Source: Oscillospiraceae bacterium (lineage in GTDB: Bacteria; Bacillota; Clostridia; Oscillospirales; CAG-382). Taken from it: a stretch of 64,000 nt of DNA. Both the position numbers and the translations under genes were made by a program. A model generated the notes under the pieces. That model was not told the DNA's origin. It worked only from the letters and a program-made list of their open reading frames with translations, and made no database searches. Shown here piece after piece: positions 19,394 to 28,538 of the stretch. The stretch's first letter is position 1. Every line of letters starts with the position of its first letter. Where the stretch lies: positions 94,110 through 158,109 of the forward strand of contig SVTH01000006.1 of the NCBI GenBank assembly GCA_015063885.1, written 5' to 3'.

Positions 19394-20773
19394 TTATTTC
19401 AAAAGTTCTCCGCCCAGGGCGTACTGCTTGGCGGTGTGGATCTCCACCTTACAGAACTGTCCCTCGGGAACGGGGGTGTCGAAGGTGACGATCTTGTTCC
19501 CCGAGCTTCTGCCCGTGGGGACGCCTTTTTCGTTTGCGCCCTCGGAAAGGACGGTAAGCACCTTCCCCACCAAGGCGTCGTTGTTTTTCTGGGCGATCTC
19601 GTTCTGCACCTCGGAAAGGTAAGAGAAGCGGCGCACCTGCTCCTCGTGGGGGATGCGCCCCTCCATTTTTTCCGCTACGGTGCCCTTGCGGGGGGAATAG
19701 ATGAAGGTGTACAGCATATCAAAGCCCACCTGCTTCACCAGCTCCACGGTGTCTAAGAATTCCTTCTCCGTCTCCGTGGGGAAACCCACGATCACGTCGG
19801 AGGTGAGGGAAACGTCCTTCACCCGCTCCTTGATGGCAAGGGCCTTTTCCAGATACTGCTCTCGGTTGTACTTGCGGTTCATGGCAGACAGGATCCTGTC
19901 GTTTCCCGACTGGAAGGGCAGGTGGAAATGCTTTGCCACCCTTTGCTGTTCTGCCATCACCCGAACCAATGCGGGAGAGGCGTCCTTGGGGTGGGAGGTC
20001 ATGAACCGTACCCAATAGTCCCCTTCAAAGGAGGCGCATTTTTCCAGCAGGGCGGGAAAATCCATATCCCCGCGGTAGGAGTTCACGTTCTGCCCCAACA
20101 GCATAATGTCCTTGTAGCCGCCTTTTACCAATCCTTCCACCTCGGCAAGCACCTCTGCGGAATCTCTGCTCCGCTCGTGGCCTCTGACGTAGGGGACGAT
20201 ACAATAGGAGCAGAAGTTGTTACAGCCGTACATCACCGAGACCTTTGCCTTGTAGGCGCTGTCACGGCAGACGGGGGTGCCCTCGGAGATCACCCCGAAC
20301 TCACTGTGGGGCAGATCGGTGACAAACTGCTTCTGCCTGCGGGAGTTCAGAACCTCCTTTAAGATGCCCGGCACACGGTGGTGCATATCCGTCCCGAAGA
20401 GAAAGTCCACGAAAGGATAGCTTTGCATCAGCTGTTCCTGTCGGTGGGGCTCCTGGGCCATACAGCCGCACATACCCATAAGCATTTGGGGGCGTTCTTC
20501 TTTTTCTTTTTTCAGGGAGCCGATGATGCCCAGCACCCGCTGCTCCGCATGCTCGCGGATGGCGCAGGTGTTCAAAATCACCACGTCCGCCTCCGCAAGC
20601 TCCTCCGTGGGGGTGAGCCCGCAGGCTGCCAATTCCCCCAGGATCCGCTCGCCGTCGGCCTCGTTCTGCTGACACCCGAAGGTGCGCACCATGGCCTTCT
20701 TCCCTGCAAATACAGGGCGCAGACTCTCCGCAACGGCGGCTTGCTCCAAAATCTCTTGCTGTGTGATCTTCAT
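19394..20773 (-). CDS. miaB: tRNA-2-methylthio-N6-dimethylallyladenosine synthase
   Basis: This 459-residue radical-SAM methylthiotransferase has an N-terminal cluster domain with Cys in TFGCQQNEAD, ILNTCAIREHA and GCMAQE, and a radical-SAM core with CNNFCSYC. It ends in a TRAM domain (LTVLSEGANEKGVPTGRS region). It adds the methylthio group at A37 of tRNAs reading U-starting codons. The stop of the NlpC/P60 gene is 3 bp upstream of this start. Confidence 0.97.
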   Translation of the reverse strand: MKITQQEILEQAAVAESLRPVFAGKKAMVRTFGCQQNEADGERILGELAACGLTPTEELAEADVVILNTCAIREHAEQRVLGIIGSLKKEKEERPQMLMGMCGCMAQEPHRQEQLMQSYPFVDFLFGTDMHHRVPGILKEVLNSRRQKQFVTDLPHSEFGVISEGTPVCRDSAYKAKVSVMYGCNNFCSYCIVPYVRGHERSRDSAEVLAEVEGLVKGGYKDIMLLGQNVNSYRGDMDFPALLEKCASFEGDYWVRFMTSHPKDASPALVRVMAEQQRVAKHFHLPFQSGNDRILSAMNRKYNREQYLEKALAIKERVKDVSLTSDVIVGFPTETEKEFLDTVELVKQVGFDMLYTFIYSPRKGTVAEKMEGRIPHEEQVRRFSYLSEVQNEIAQKNNDALVGKVLTVLSEGANEKGVPTGRSSGNKIVTFDTPVPEGQFCKVEIHTAKQYALGGELLK

Positions 20774-20776
20774 GTC

Positions 20777-21538
20777 TTAAAAATAGGTGGCAACGGTGTG
20801 CAGTCTTGCCATCAGTTCCTTTGCGTTCTCGAAGGTATCTCTGACCACCTTCCCTGCGGAGGCGGTGGCGTGGACGAACTCCCCGTTCCCCAGATACATG
20901 GCCACGTGGCCGGGGAAGAACAGCAGATCGCCGGGCTTGGCTTCCTCAAGGGTGATCTTACGCAGGTTGGGGTTCTTATCCACGTCCGCATCTCTCCAGA
21001 TGGTCAGCCCGTTGAGACGGTAGGCCATAAAGCAAAGGCCGGAGCAATCCACACCTGCAGGGGTTCTGCCTCCCCAGCGGTACTGCACCCCAAGGTAGCC
21101 CAAAGCTTCCTCTACGATGCCCTTCCGCAGATCCTCCTCGGTGCCCACCCCGGAGGGAATGGGCTTCAGGTGCTGTTTGTGGACGTACCACCCACGGGTG
21201 GAGGGCATGATGGCCACGCCGTAGCGGGGGATCTCGTGGGAATAGCCCACGTCCACCTTGGCACCCTTGGGCAGGGTCACCATGGGACGGAAATGATTCT
21301 TGGGCTCGGGCAACAGGTCCGCATAAGGCACGCAAACCATGCGGTTGGGAGCGTGGAGAGGCTGGATCAACGCCTTCCGCTCCACGTAGCCCTCGTAGCC
21401 GTAATCGGTGCGCACCCTTGCGTAAGCGCCCACCTCTTCCAAAATTTCACATTCGTCGCCGTAGATCATCTCGTCGGTCTGCTCTGCCAGCAGATCGGGC
21501 TGTCCCATCACGGGGACGGAGGGATACCATACTACCAT
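20777..21538 (-). CDS. NlpC/P60 (C40) cell-wall peptidase with SH3 domain
   Basis: This 253-residue protein starts at the ATG of MVVWYPSVPV, eight bases after GGAAGGAG. An ATG six codons upstream overlaps that ribosome site and is rejected. One or two SH3-like domains (residues about 15-130) precede the NlpC/P60 domain with GVDCSGLCF (Cys165), GHVAMYLG (His211) and FVHATAS (His223). There is no signal peptide, as in YkfC-type dipeptidyl-peptidases that trim recycled muropeptides (gamma-D-Glu-diamino acid bond) in the cytosol. It starts 2 bp after the malic enzyme stop. Confidence 0.88.
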   Translation of the reverse strand: MVVWYPSVPVMGQPDLLAEQTDEMIYGDECEILEEVGAYARVRTDYGYEGYVERKALIQPLHAPNRMVCVPYADLLPEPKNHFRPMVTLPKGAKVDVGYSHEIPRYGVAIMPSTRGWYVHKQHLKPIPSGVGTEEDLRKGIVEEALGYLGVQYRWGGRTPAGVDCSGLCFMAYRLNGLTIWRDADVDKNPNLRKITLEEAKPGDLLFFPGHVAMYLGNGEFVHATASAGKVVRDTFENAKELMARLHTVATYF

Positions 21539-21540
21539 AC

Positions 21541-22701
21541 TCAAATCTCCTTCCATGCACCTGCAACGGCTTTGGCAACCGTGGCAGCCACTCTCGGGTC
21601 AAAGGCGTCGGGCAAAATACGGGTGGGACTCAGCTCGCTCTCGGAGACCAAGCCCGCCAAAGCGTACGCCGCCGCCATCTTCATTTCTTTCGTAATGGCC
21701 TTCGCCCGTGCATCCAGCGTTCCGCGGAAGATGCCGGGGAATGCCAGCACGTTGTTCACCTGGTTGGGGTAATCGCTTCGCCCCGTGCCCACCACCAAGG
21801 CGCCTGCTTTCAGGGCTTCCTCAGGGAAGATCTCGGGGGTGGGGTTTGCCATGGCGAACACGATGGCCTTTTCCTTCATGGTCTTCACCATGTCTCCCGT
21901 CAAAAGCCCGGGCGCGGAAACCCCCACGAAGACGTCTGCCCCCTCCACACCTTGGGGGAGGAAGCCTTCCTTCTTCGTCTTGTTGGTGCCTTTCAACAGT
22001 CTTTGCCGTTCCGGATCCATACGGGGATCCTCGCTTTGCAAAATGCCGTCCTTGTCACAGAAGATCACGTCCCCTGCACCCAGATCCAAAAGCATCCTGC
22101 CGATGGCGCATCCCGCCGCACCTGCCCCGCAGATGCAGACGGTGATCTCTTCTATCTTCTTTCCCGCCACCTTCAAGGCGTTCAACACCCCTGCGGCAAC
22201 CACCACGGCGGTACCGTGCTGATCGTCGTGAAAGATGGGAATATCGGAAACGGCCTGCAGTTTCCGCTCGATCTCAAAGCAACGGGGGGCGGAGATGTCC
22301 TCCAGGTTCACCCCGCCGAAGGAGCCCAAAAGCAGCTCCACCGTGCGGACGAATTCGTCCACGTTCTGGGAGCGGATGCACAGCGGAATGGCGTCCACCC
22401 CGCCGAACTCCTTAAAAAGCAGGCACTTCCCTTCCATCACGGGCATTCCCGCCTCGGGGCCGATGTTTCCCAGACCCAAAACGGCAGAGCCGTCGGTGAT
22501 CACCGCCACGGTGTTCCAGCGGCGGGTGAGATCGTAGGATTTATCGATATCCTTTTGGATCTCCAGGCAGGGCTGTGCCACCCCGGGGGTATAGGCCAGG
22601 CTCAAGGCCTCCTTGGTATCTGCGGTGGTGCGGGAAGCGATCTCGATCTTCCCTTTCCACCGATAATGCATTTCTAAAGATTTCTCGCCGATGGTGCTCA
22701 C
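21541..22701 (-). CDS. NAD(P)-dependent malic enzyme (oxaloacetate-decarboxylating)
   Basis: This 386-residue enzyme is of the short bacterial class. A GTG start is chosen because AAAGAGG lies nine bases upstream; the frame is open further but lacks a ribosome site. Motifs are LAYTPGVAQPC with the catalytic Tyr, ITDGSAVLGLGNIG, the metal-binding FHDDQHGTAVV, the Rossmann loop CGAGAAGCAIG, and FAMANPTPEI. It converts malate to pyruvate and CO2 with reduction of NAD(P). It heads the minus-strand unit that runs through mutL and is divergent from the deacetylase gene. Confidence 0.94.
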   Translation of the reverse strand: MSTIGEKSLEMHYRWKGKIEIASRTTADTKEALSLAYTPGVAQPCLEIQKDIDKSYDLTRRWNTVAVITDGSAVLGLGNIGPEAGMPVMEGKCLLFKEFGGVDAIPLCIRSQNVDEFVRTVELLLGSFGGVNLEDISAPRCFEIERKLQAVSDIPIFHDDQHGTAVVVAAGVLNALKVAGKKIEEITVCICGAGAAGCAIGRMLLDLGAGDVIFCDKDGILQSEDPRMDPERQRLLKGTNKTKKEGFLPQGVEGADVFVGVSAPGLLTGDMVKTMKEKAIVFAMANPTPEIFPEEALKAGALVVGTGRSDYPNQVNNVLAFPGIFRGTLDARAKAITKEMKMAAAYALAGLVSESELSPTRILPDAFDPRVAATVAKAVAGAWKEI

Positions 22702-22797
22702 GGTAGGGTTCCTCTTTTTTGATGAAAAAATTCTCTGTGATAAAACCGAATTCCTCGGCAAACACTATTTGCAAACCGAAGAAAGGAGGTTTTGGAT

Positions 22798-24201
22798 TTG
22801 AAAATGATCAAACGGATATCCGTTTTTCTGTTGGTTTTGTGTCTGTGCTCCCTTTCCCTGTCCGTTTCTGCGGCCACGGAATACCGCTGGTTCTTCAAGC
22901 CCGCGGGGCAGAAGCAACCCAGCCTTTTGGACGGGAACAATTTGTGGCAGAACTACGGCGGCATCGCCCTGGGGTCTCCCGACGAGAAGGTTCTGTACCT
23001 CACCTTTGATGCGGGATACGAGAACGGCAACGTGGCCAAGGTTTTGGACGTTCTGCAAAAGCATGACGCCAAGGGTGCCTTCTTCATCCTCCCGGGGATC
23101 ATCAAGCATTCCCCCGAGGTCGTCCTCCGCATGGAGCAGGAGGGGCATTTGGTGTGCAACCACAGCACCACCCATCAGAATATGGCGTCTGTTACGGACA
23201 TTGAGACCTTCCGCAAGGAGCTGAAGGGTGCGGAGGAGGCCTACACCGCCTTGACAGGCAAGGAGATGGCGCCCTTTTTCCGCCCGCCGGAGGGCACGTT
23301 TTCGGAAAACACCTTGAAATTCTGCAAGGAATTGGGGTACACCCCCGTGTTCTGGTCCTACGCCTACGCCGACTGGGACAACAATGCCCAGATGAGTGAG
23401 GAGAAGGCGCTGGACAAGCTGCTTTCCAACCTGCATCCCGGGGAGGTGCTGCTGCTCCATCCCACGTCCGCCACCAACGCCGCCATTTTGGACAGGTTTC
23501 TCACGGAGGCGGAAAAGCAGGGCTACCGCTTCGGCTCTCTGACGGAGCTTGCCGTGACCCCGTCCTTTGACATCACGGATTACCGCAAGCAAGGGCTGGT
23601 GTTCTCGGAAAACCCTTCCGCAGGGAAATACCTGGCGCTGACCTTTGACGACGGGCCCCACGCCACCCAAACGGCAAGGATCCTTTCCGTGCTCCAAAAG
23701 CACGGGGTGAAGGCCACCTTCTTCCCCATCGGGGAGAACGTGAAGGCACATCCCGAGCTGGTGAAAATGGCAAGTCTGCAAGGCCATGAGATCGGCAACC
23801 ACACCTATTCCCATTGCAAGGTTTCTTCTCTTTCCGAGGAGGCCTTGCAGGGGGAGATCTTGGAAACGGAATTCCTGCTGCAGGATCTCTGCGGGGTCAC
23901 CCCCACGGTATTCCGCCCTCCCGGAGGAGATATCAGCAAGGAGGCTGTGGAGCTGGTAAACCGCTTGGGCTACCGCTACGTCCTTTGGTCCTGGCGGGTG
24001 GACACCCGTGACTGGGCATCCGTCTCCGTGGACAGCGTGGTGAGCACGGTGCTGAGGGGCGTGCGGGACGGGAATATCATCCTGTTCCACGATTACGTGG
24101 CGGGGACAAGCCCTACGGCGGAGGCGTTGGAGATCCTCATCCCCAGGCTGAAGGAAATGGGATACGAATTCGTCACCGTTTCCGACCTGGCGGACCTATA
24201 A
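22798..24201 (+). CDS. Secreted polysaccharide deacetylase with two tandem NodB domains
   Basis: This protein of about 467 residues has a signal peptide (residues 1-25) and two complete NodB-type deacetylase domains. The first (about 65-240) is PdaA-like, with LTFDAGYENG, NHSTTHQNM and FRPPEGTF. The second (about 275-465) is the classical type, with LTFDDGPHATQT, NHTYSHCKVSS, FRPPGGD and ILFHDY. Both keep the catalytic Asp and the metal His pair, so both look active. Such enzymes remove N-acetyl groups from cell-wall amino sugars; PdaA makes muramic delta-lactam for spore cortex. TTG at 22798 has AGGAGG eight bases upstream; ATG at 22804 is an alternative. Confidence 0.88.
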   Translation: MKMIKRISVFLLVLCLCSLSLSVSAATEYRWFFKPAGQKQPSLLDGNNLWQNYGGIALGSPDEKVLYLTFDAGYENGNVAKVLDVLQKHDAKGAFFILPGIIKHSPEVVLRMEQEGHLVCNHSTTHQNMASVTDIETFRKELKGAEEAYTALTGKEMAPFFRPPEGTFSENTLKFCKELGYTPVFWSYAYADWDNNAQMSEEKALDKLLSNLHPGEVLLLHPTSATNAAILDRFLTEAEKQGYRFGSLTELAVTPSFDITDYRKQGLVFSENPSAGKYLALTFDDGPHATQTARILSVLQKHGVKATFFPIGENVKAHPELVKMASLQGHEIGNHTYSHCKVSSLSEEALQGEILETEFLLQDLCGVTPTVFRPPGGDISKEAVELVNRLGYRYVLWSWRVDTRDWASVSVDSVVSTVLRGVRDGNIILFHDYVAGTSPTAEALEILIPRLKEMGYEFVTVSDLADL

Positions 24202-24257
24202 CTCTCCATCAAAATATTATACTCCAAACCCGCCGAAAAATCAATAGAAACCCGAAA

Positions 24258-24283
24258 AAAAGAGCCTTTTCACAGGCTCTTTT
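24258..24283. terminator. Bidirectional terminator
   Basis: The 10-bp stem AAAAGAGCCT/AGGCTCTTTT lies between the convergent deacetylase and SulP genes, with A/T runs on both sides. Confidence 0.85.
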
Positions 24284-24290
24284 GCGGTGG

Positions 24291-25919
24291 TTATTCCAGA
24301 TAGGTGTTGGCAAGGGCCAGGGCGTCGTCGATGGTCTGCACCAGGCATTCCTCTCCCAGGGCCTTCACCAGTCCCGCCCGTTTCATGGCGGCGAGGGGCT
24401 GTTCCTCCACGTGGCAGAGGAGCAGGGCGACTTCCTTGTCCTTGCACAGCTTTTGGAGGGCGAACAGGTTCTTCATGGCGGTGGCGTCCAGGTAGGGCAC
24501 GTCGTGCATACGCAGGATCAGCACCTTGGTATCGTTTTCTCCGTGCATATCCCCGAACTTATCCGCAGAGGCAAAGAACATAGGGCCGTCCAGCTCGATG
24601 ACGGAAACACGGCGGGGGAGCTCCTTCTTCCGTCCCTCCACGTCGTGGGTCCATACCCGGAGACGGGTGTGGTCCGCCATGTGCTTCATAAAGAACACCA
24701 CGGCCAGGATCATGCCCACGGCGATGGCCACCACCAGGTCAAACACCACGGTGAGGACGAAGGTAACGATCAGCACCAGAATGTCCGTGAGGGGTGCCGT
24801 CTTGCAAAGCTTCACGAAGCCCCGCCATTCGCTCATATTGTAGGCCACCATAAACAAAATGGCGGCGATGACGGGCATGGGGATATAGGATGCCAAGGGC
24901 ATCAGCGCCACCAGCACCAACAAAAGCACCGCGGCGTGCACCATCCCTGCCACAGGGGTTCTGCCCCCGTTTTTCACGTTGGCGGCGGTTCTGGCAATGG
25001 CGCCCGTGGCGGGGATCCCGCCGAAGAGGCCGGAGCAGATGTTGCCCACGCCCTGGGCGATGAGCTCGGTGTTGGAGTTGTGCTTGTCACCGATCATTCC
25101 GTCGGACACCACACAGGACAGCAGGGATTCGATCCCCGCCAACACGGCGATGGTCACGGCGTTGGGCAGCAGCTTGATCAGCAGTTCGGGAGAGAAGGAG
25201 GGCAGTGCAAAGGAGGGCAACGCCCCGTCGATGGCGTACAGGTCGCCGATGGTGTTCACGGGGATATCAAACAGGAACACCATACCCGAGCCCACCAAAA
25301 CGGCAATGAGAGAGCCGGGGATCTTCTTGCTGATATAGGGCCACACGATGAGGATGGCCAAGGCCACGCCCCCCACCAACAGCGCCCAAAGGTTTGCGGT
25401 ATGGATGGACTTGGCAACCGCCTCCGCCTTCTCCATGGTCTCCACGGCGTGGGTTCCTTCGGGATAGGTCAGCCCCAGGAAATCCTTCAGCTGCCCGATG
25501 GCGATGGTGACGGCGATGCCTGCGGTAAAGCCCGTGGTGATGGTGCAGGGGATGTACTTGATGAGGGAGCCGAACTTCAAAAGCCCCATAAGGATCAGGA
25601 TCACGCCTGCCATAAGAGTGGCAAGGATCAGCCCCTCCATACCGTGGGTGGCCACGATCCCCGCCACGATGGTGGCAAAGGCCGCCGTGGGGCCGGAAAT
25701 GTTCACACGGGAGCCCCCCAGCAGGGAGATGGCAAAGCCCGCGATGATGGCGGTGTAAATGCCCTTTTCGGGAGAGACCCCCGAGGCAATGGCAAGAGCG
25801 ATGGACAAGGGCAGAGCGATGATGGCCACGATCAGCCCCGCCACGAAATCGCTGACCAATTGCTTGGCGGAATACCCCTTCAGGGTGTCGATCAGCTTGG
25901 GACGGAATAGGTTCTTCAT
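24291..25919 (-). CDS. SulP family inorganic anion transporter with STAS domain
   Basis: This 542-residue protein starts at the ATG of MKNLFRPKLI, seven bases after GAAAGAAGG; the upstream in-frame ATG has no site. About ten to twelve membrane segments follow, with the SulP signature region GLIVAIIALPLSIALAIASG and GLFGGIPATGAIARTAANV. A cytoplasmic C-terminal STAS domain begins around residue 430 (RVSVIELDGPMFFASADKF). Relatives carry sulfate, bicarbonate or dicarboxylates; the substrate is not decided by sequence. It is monocistronic. Confidence 0.92.
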   Translation of the reverse strand: MKNLFRPKLIDTLKGYSAKQLVSDFVAGLIVAIIALPLSIALAIASGVSPEKGIYTAIIAGFAISLLGGSRVNISGPTAAFATIVAGIVATHGMEGLILATLMAGVILILMGLLKFGSLIKYIPCTITTGFTAGIAVTIAIGQLKDFLGLTYPEGTHAVETMEKAEAVAKSIHTANLWALLVGGVALAILIVWPYISKKIPGSLIAVLVGSGMVFLFDIPVNTIGDLYAIDGALPSFALPSFSPELLIKLLPNAVTIAVLAGIESLLSCVVSDGMIGDKHNSNTELIAQGVGNICSGLFGGIPATGAIARTAANVKNGGRTPVAGMVHAAVLLLVLVALMPLASYIPMPVIAAILFMVAYNMSEWRGFVKLCKTAPLTDILVLIVTFVLTVVFDLVVAIAVGMILAVVFFMKHMADHTRLRVWTHDVEGRKKELPRRVSVIELDGPMFFASADKFGDMHGENDTKVLILRMHDVPYLDATAMKNLFALQKLCKDKEVALLLCHVEEQPLAAMKRAGLVKALGEECLVQTIDDALALANTYLE

Positions 25920-25960
25920 AAGGTAACCTTCTTTCAAAGGGCGTTTTCATAAAGCAGTTG

Positions 25961-25989
25961 ATTATACACCCGTTTGGCAGAAAAAGCAA
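25961..25989 (-). promoter_or_regulatory. Promoter of the SulP gene
   Basis: TTGCTT and TATAAT separated by 17 bp on the minus strand, about 40 bp before the chosen start codon. Confidence 0.75.
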
Positions 25990-26034
25990 GAGGGAAAGGG
26001 ATTTTTCGGGAGGAAAAACAGTTCTTTCCCCTCG

Positions 26035-26111
26035 GAAGGGGTATATCTACCTCCGAGGAGATCCCGCCCGCGGCGGTTTCTGCTTGCAAGCCTGATCTCA
26101 AGAATGACCAA
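26035..26111 (+). repeat. Right-end fragment of the large dispersed repeat
   Basis: A truncated unit has the GAGATCCCGCC and GCGGCGG stretch and ends in CTCAAGAATGAC, a degenerate version of the right terminal repeat. The same stretch appears inverted at 63541-63580. Confidence 0.6.
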
Positions 26112-26156
26112 GTCGGCGCATTACGTTGGCAAAACGGGTAGCATCAGTACGCCGAC
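26112..26156 (+). repeat. 45-bp mini-element, copy 1
   Basis: It is bounded by GTCGGCG and CGCCGAC in inverted orientation and is identical over all 45 bp to the copy at 57000-57044. Confidence 0.85.
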
Positions 26157-26338
26157 GTGCGCCTACCGAAACCTGGGGAAAGAACGGCGAAAACGCTAAG
26201 TATATTGACAACACAGCGCCTTGCAAACGGCACCGCAGTTGCAAAACGACGCGTTAGCGGCGTTTTGTATAGGGCGCAAGAACGAGCAAGGCGTTGCGCG
26301 GGAAAACGCTACGCATATCGACAACACAGCGTCTGTTT

Positions 26339-26706
26339 GTCACCCTGAGCGAGTGCGGGATAGAGCCGCCGCGGCTGTGCACAATGAAACAACCCGCACG
26401 AGTCGAACTTCCGCGCATGGCGTGAGCCTAAGCGGAAGTCAAAAAATGCCAAGCATTTTTTGAGGGTATGGCTACACATTTGCTATACCGCTTTTTCCGT
26501 TCCGTCAGTTACTTAAAACAGTTCTTGCGTTACAGAAAGGTTGATCTAATTCCCTACCATATCCCTGCGGGGCGCAAAGCACCCCTTGGTTTTGCTCCGA
26601 ACGGTGCTGACGCACCTTTCCTTCTCCGCAAAACTTCGACTCCGCCGCGGGATTGCCTTTTCTTTCCTGTCCTTACACCCTTCCCCGCGGCTCCGCTCAG
26701 AATGAC
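26339..26706 (+). repeat. Large dispersed repeat, full copy 1 (368 bp)
   Basis: It runs from GTCACCCTGAGC to GCTCAGAATGAC, imperfect terminal inverted repeats. Inside is a stem CTTCCGC (26408-26414) with GCGGAAG (26432-26438) around a GGCGTGAGCC loop, then the hairpin AAAAAATGC/GCATTTTTT with a 3-base loop. No plausible gene lies in it; short frames here have no ribosome site. Most of the 1.1-kb gap between the SulP and lipoprotein genes consists of this repeat and its relatives. Confidence 0.88.
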
Positions 26707-26802
26707 ACTCCAAGGGAAAGAACGGCAAAAACGCTACGTATAGCACGAACTTTGCCCTACAAACGGCACCGCGGTTGAAAAAACGGCGAAGCCGTTTTTA
26801 AC

Positions 26803-26847
26803 GTCGGCGCACTGACGCTGCCTTTAAACTCGCACTCAATCGCCGAC
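26803..26847 (-). repeat. 45-bp mini-element, copy 2 (diverged, inverted)
   Basis: Again 45 bp between GTCGGCG and CGCCGAC, but its interior matches copy 1 as the reverse complement with several changes. It is preceded by the small hairpin ACGGC-GAA-GCCGT and is followed three bases later by the next large repeat. Confidence 0.75.
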
Positions 26848-26850
26848 TTG

Positions 26851-27038
26851 GTCACTCTGAGCGAGTGCGGGATAGAGCCGTCGCGGCTGTGCACAAGGAA
26901 ATAACCCGCACGAGTCGAACTCTTATGAGTGGCGTGAGCCCGAATAAGAGTCAAAAAATGCTAAGCATTTTTTGAGGGTATGGTACCCCCTTCGCACTAC
27001 CGCTTTTCCCGTTCCGTCAGTTACTTTCAAACAATTTG
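26851..27038 (+). repeat. Large dispersed repeat, left-half copy 2
   Basis: It begins with GTCACTCTGAGC and keeps the inner stem, now CTCTTAT (26920-26926) with ATAAGAG (26944-26950), and the AAAAAATGC/GCATTTTTT hairpin. It breaks off after the CCGTCAGTTACTTTCAAA stretch and lacks the right half. Confidence 0.85.
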
Positions 27039-27093
27039 CCTGCCCACCCGCCTTCAAAAAAGCGCCTCCCTTGCGGGGAGCGCCTTTTCAACC

Positions 27094-28071
27094 TTATTCG
27101 CCTTTTTTGCGGTTCATGTCGAAGTCGATGACGTAGGCAGAGCCGTCGAAGGTATAGATGGTGGTGGGGGCGTAATCAAAGCCCGCGTTGGTCTGATCCG
27201 GCCAAATGCCCGTGGATTGTGCCAGCTCGGAGGTCCAGGTCTCCCCCTCGGGCTTGTCTTCGCTGTACAGCTTCAGCTCGGAAACGTACAGGTTGCGGAA
27301 GTACAGCCCCAGGTCGGTACAGGCCAGGGTGATCTCCACGAAATCGCTGCAAGGGTTGCCCTCTCTGTCCAACATGGTGTCCGGCGGGTAGTCCAGCGCC
27401 GCATTGAACAGGAAGGCGGTGTTGCTGCCGTCTGCCTTGGCACCCTTCACCTCCACCAACACGGTGTCCGTTCTGCCTCTGTTCCGGCCGGTAACGGTGA
27501 GGCGGACGTACTGATCCCCCTCCATGGTAAAGGTCATGTCGTAGATATCGTCGGGCAGAGTCTTGGAGGACTCGTACCAGGTGTTGGTTCCCTCGTTCAG
27601 AGGCTCGTACATATTGTAGAACAAATGCCACTTGCCGGTCTGCCCGCTACGGCAGAAGCCAACGTCCACGCAGTTCTGCCACCACTCCCCGGAATATACG
27701 TCCACGCCGAAGAAGGCGTAGGCGTTGATAAATCTGCCGTCGGGAAGGACTCTCCGGAGCTGGGCGTTCTTCAGGTCGATGGTACCGGAGGCGCCGTTGT
27801 AGCCGATGGGAGAATAGATAGCGAAGGCGGTGCCGTCCAGGTCGCCCATTCTGCCGTTATTGGTGTAGGTGAGGCTGTCCAGCTTTCCCGTTGCACTGTC
27901 CCGCAGTTCGCCGATCACGTCGATAGACACCTCCTCGGAGCTTTCCATAGAGGATTCCTCCACGCTTTCCACAGAGAAAACACTGCTTTCCGCCTGAGAG
28001 ACCTCTGCACCGCCGCAAGCGGCAAGGCACAGGCACAAAGAGGCAAGGCATACACATAAGAATTTTTTCAT
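27094..28071 (-). CDS. Lipoprotein of unknown function
   Basis: This 325-residue protein starts at the ATG of MKKFLCVCLASLC with AAAGGA upstream. It has a signal peptide and a lipobox ending LAAC (Cys at about 19), so it is anchored on the outer face of the membrane. A Ser/Glu-rich linker (VESVEESSMESSEE in part) leads to a mixed beta-rich domain of about 270 residues without a recognised catalytic motif; its many Trp, Tyr and Asn would suit a beta-sandwich binding domain. It has its own promoter, so it is probably separate from the sigma-factor operon upstream. Confidence 0.75.
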   Translation of the reverse strand: MKKFLCVCLASLCLCLAACGGAEVSQAESSVFSVESVEESSMESSEEVSIDVIGELRDSATGKLDSLTYTNNGRMGDLDGTAFAIYSPIGYNGASGTIDLKNAQLRRVLPDGRFINAYAFFGVDVYSGEWWQNCVDVGFCRSGQTGKWHLFYNMYEPLNEGTNTWYESSKTLPDDIYDMTFTMEGDQYVRLTVTGRNRGRTDTVLVEVKGAKADGSNTAFLFNAALDYPPDTMLDREGNPCSDFVEITLACTDLGLYFRNLYVSELKLYSEDKPEGETWTSELAQSTGIWPDQTNAGFDYAPTTIYTFDGSAYVIDFDMNRKKGE

Positions 28072-28102
28072 GGCAAACCGTCCTTTATTCGTCGTTTTCT
28101 CC

Positions 28103-28131
28103 ATTATACGGCAGAACGGCGGGTTTGTCAA
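28103..28131 (-). promoter_or_regulatory. Promoter of the lipoprotein gene
   Basis: A full-consensus promoter on the minus strand: TTGACA, 17 bp, TATAAT. The -35 begins 5 bp beyond the end of the preceding gene. Confidence 0.9.
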
Positions 28132-28136
28132 GTGCC

Positions 28137-28538
28137 TTAATAGGTCAACTCGTAGTAATAAAAGCAATCGAAGATCTTTTCCAGATATACGGTGTTGTCT
28201 CCTTCTCCGTGCTCCCACTCCACCCACAGATAGCCCTCTCCCGAGGGGGTCAGCTTACCAAAGAAATCCAGCGGGTCATCCGAGGGAATGTAAAAGAAGC
28301 CGCAATACGCCGTTTCGCTTCCCATTCCCTCTCCGCCGCAGGAAAAATCCACGTATTTTTCGTTTTCGGAAATGCTCCCTACCAGGGAAGCGGCTTCGGC
28401 AAAGTCGCCTTTTTCCGCGCAGGATTCCAACAGCTCCCGATTCTCCAGTACCAGCTCCCGGATCTCCTCCTTACCGGGCATCCCGCAGGAGGTCAGGCAG
28501 AGACACAGGGCAAACAGCAGGCAAAAGGCTTTCTTCAT
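28137..28538 (-). CDS. Small lipoprotein, third gene of the ECF sigma operon
   Basis: This 133-residue protein starts at the ATG of MKKAFCLLFALC. The lipobox LTSC gives a lipidated Cys at residue 18. The mature part has an N-terminal helix rich in Glu/Leu (EEIRELVLENRELLES), then an aromatic beta-rich stretch with GYLWVEWEHG. No family is recognised. The start overlaps the anti-sigma stop by four bases, so it is made together with the sigma/anti-sigma pair and may be a sensor or target of that pathway, which is inference. Confidence 0.78.
   Translation of the reverse strand: MKKAFCLLFALCLCLTSCGMPGKEEIRELVLENRELLESCAEKGDFAEAASLVGSISENEKYVDFSCGGEGMGSETAYCGFFYIPSDDPLDFFGKLTPSGEGYLWVEWEHGEGDNTVYLEKIFDCFYYYELTY

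Noticed and set aside
22792..22800. TTG at 22792 as deacetylase start
   Set aside because: It lies only two bases after the AGGAGG; TTG at 22798 or ATG at 22804 is better spaced.
26035..27038. Small proteins in the repeat mosaic at 26-27 kb (and likewise at 56-57 and 62.9-63.9 kb)
   Set aside because: Short frames on both strands repeat with the elements, are rich in Arg/Ser, lack ribosome sites and break between copies.
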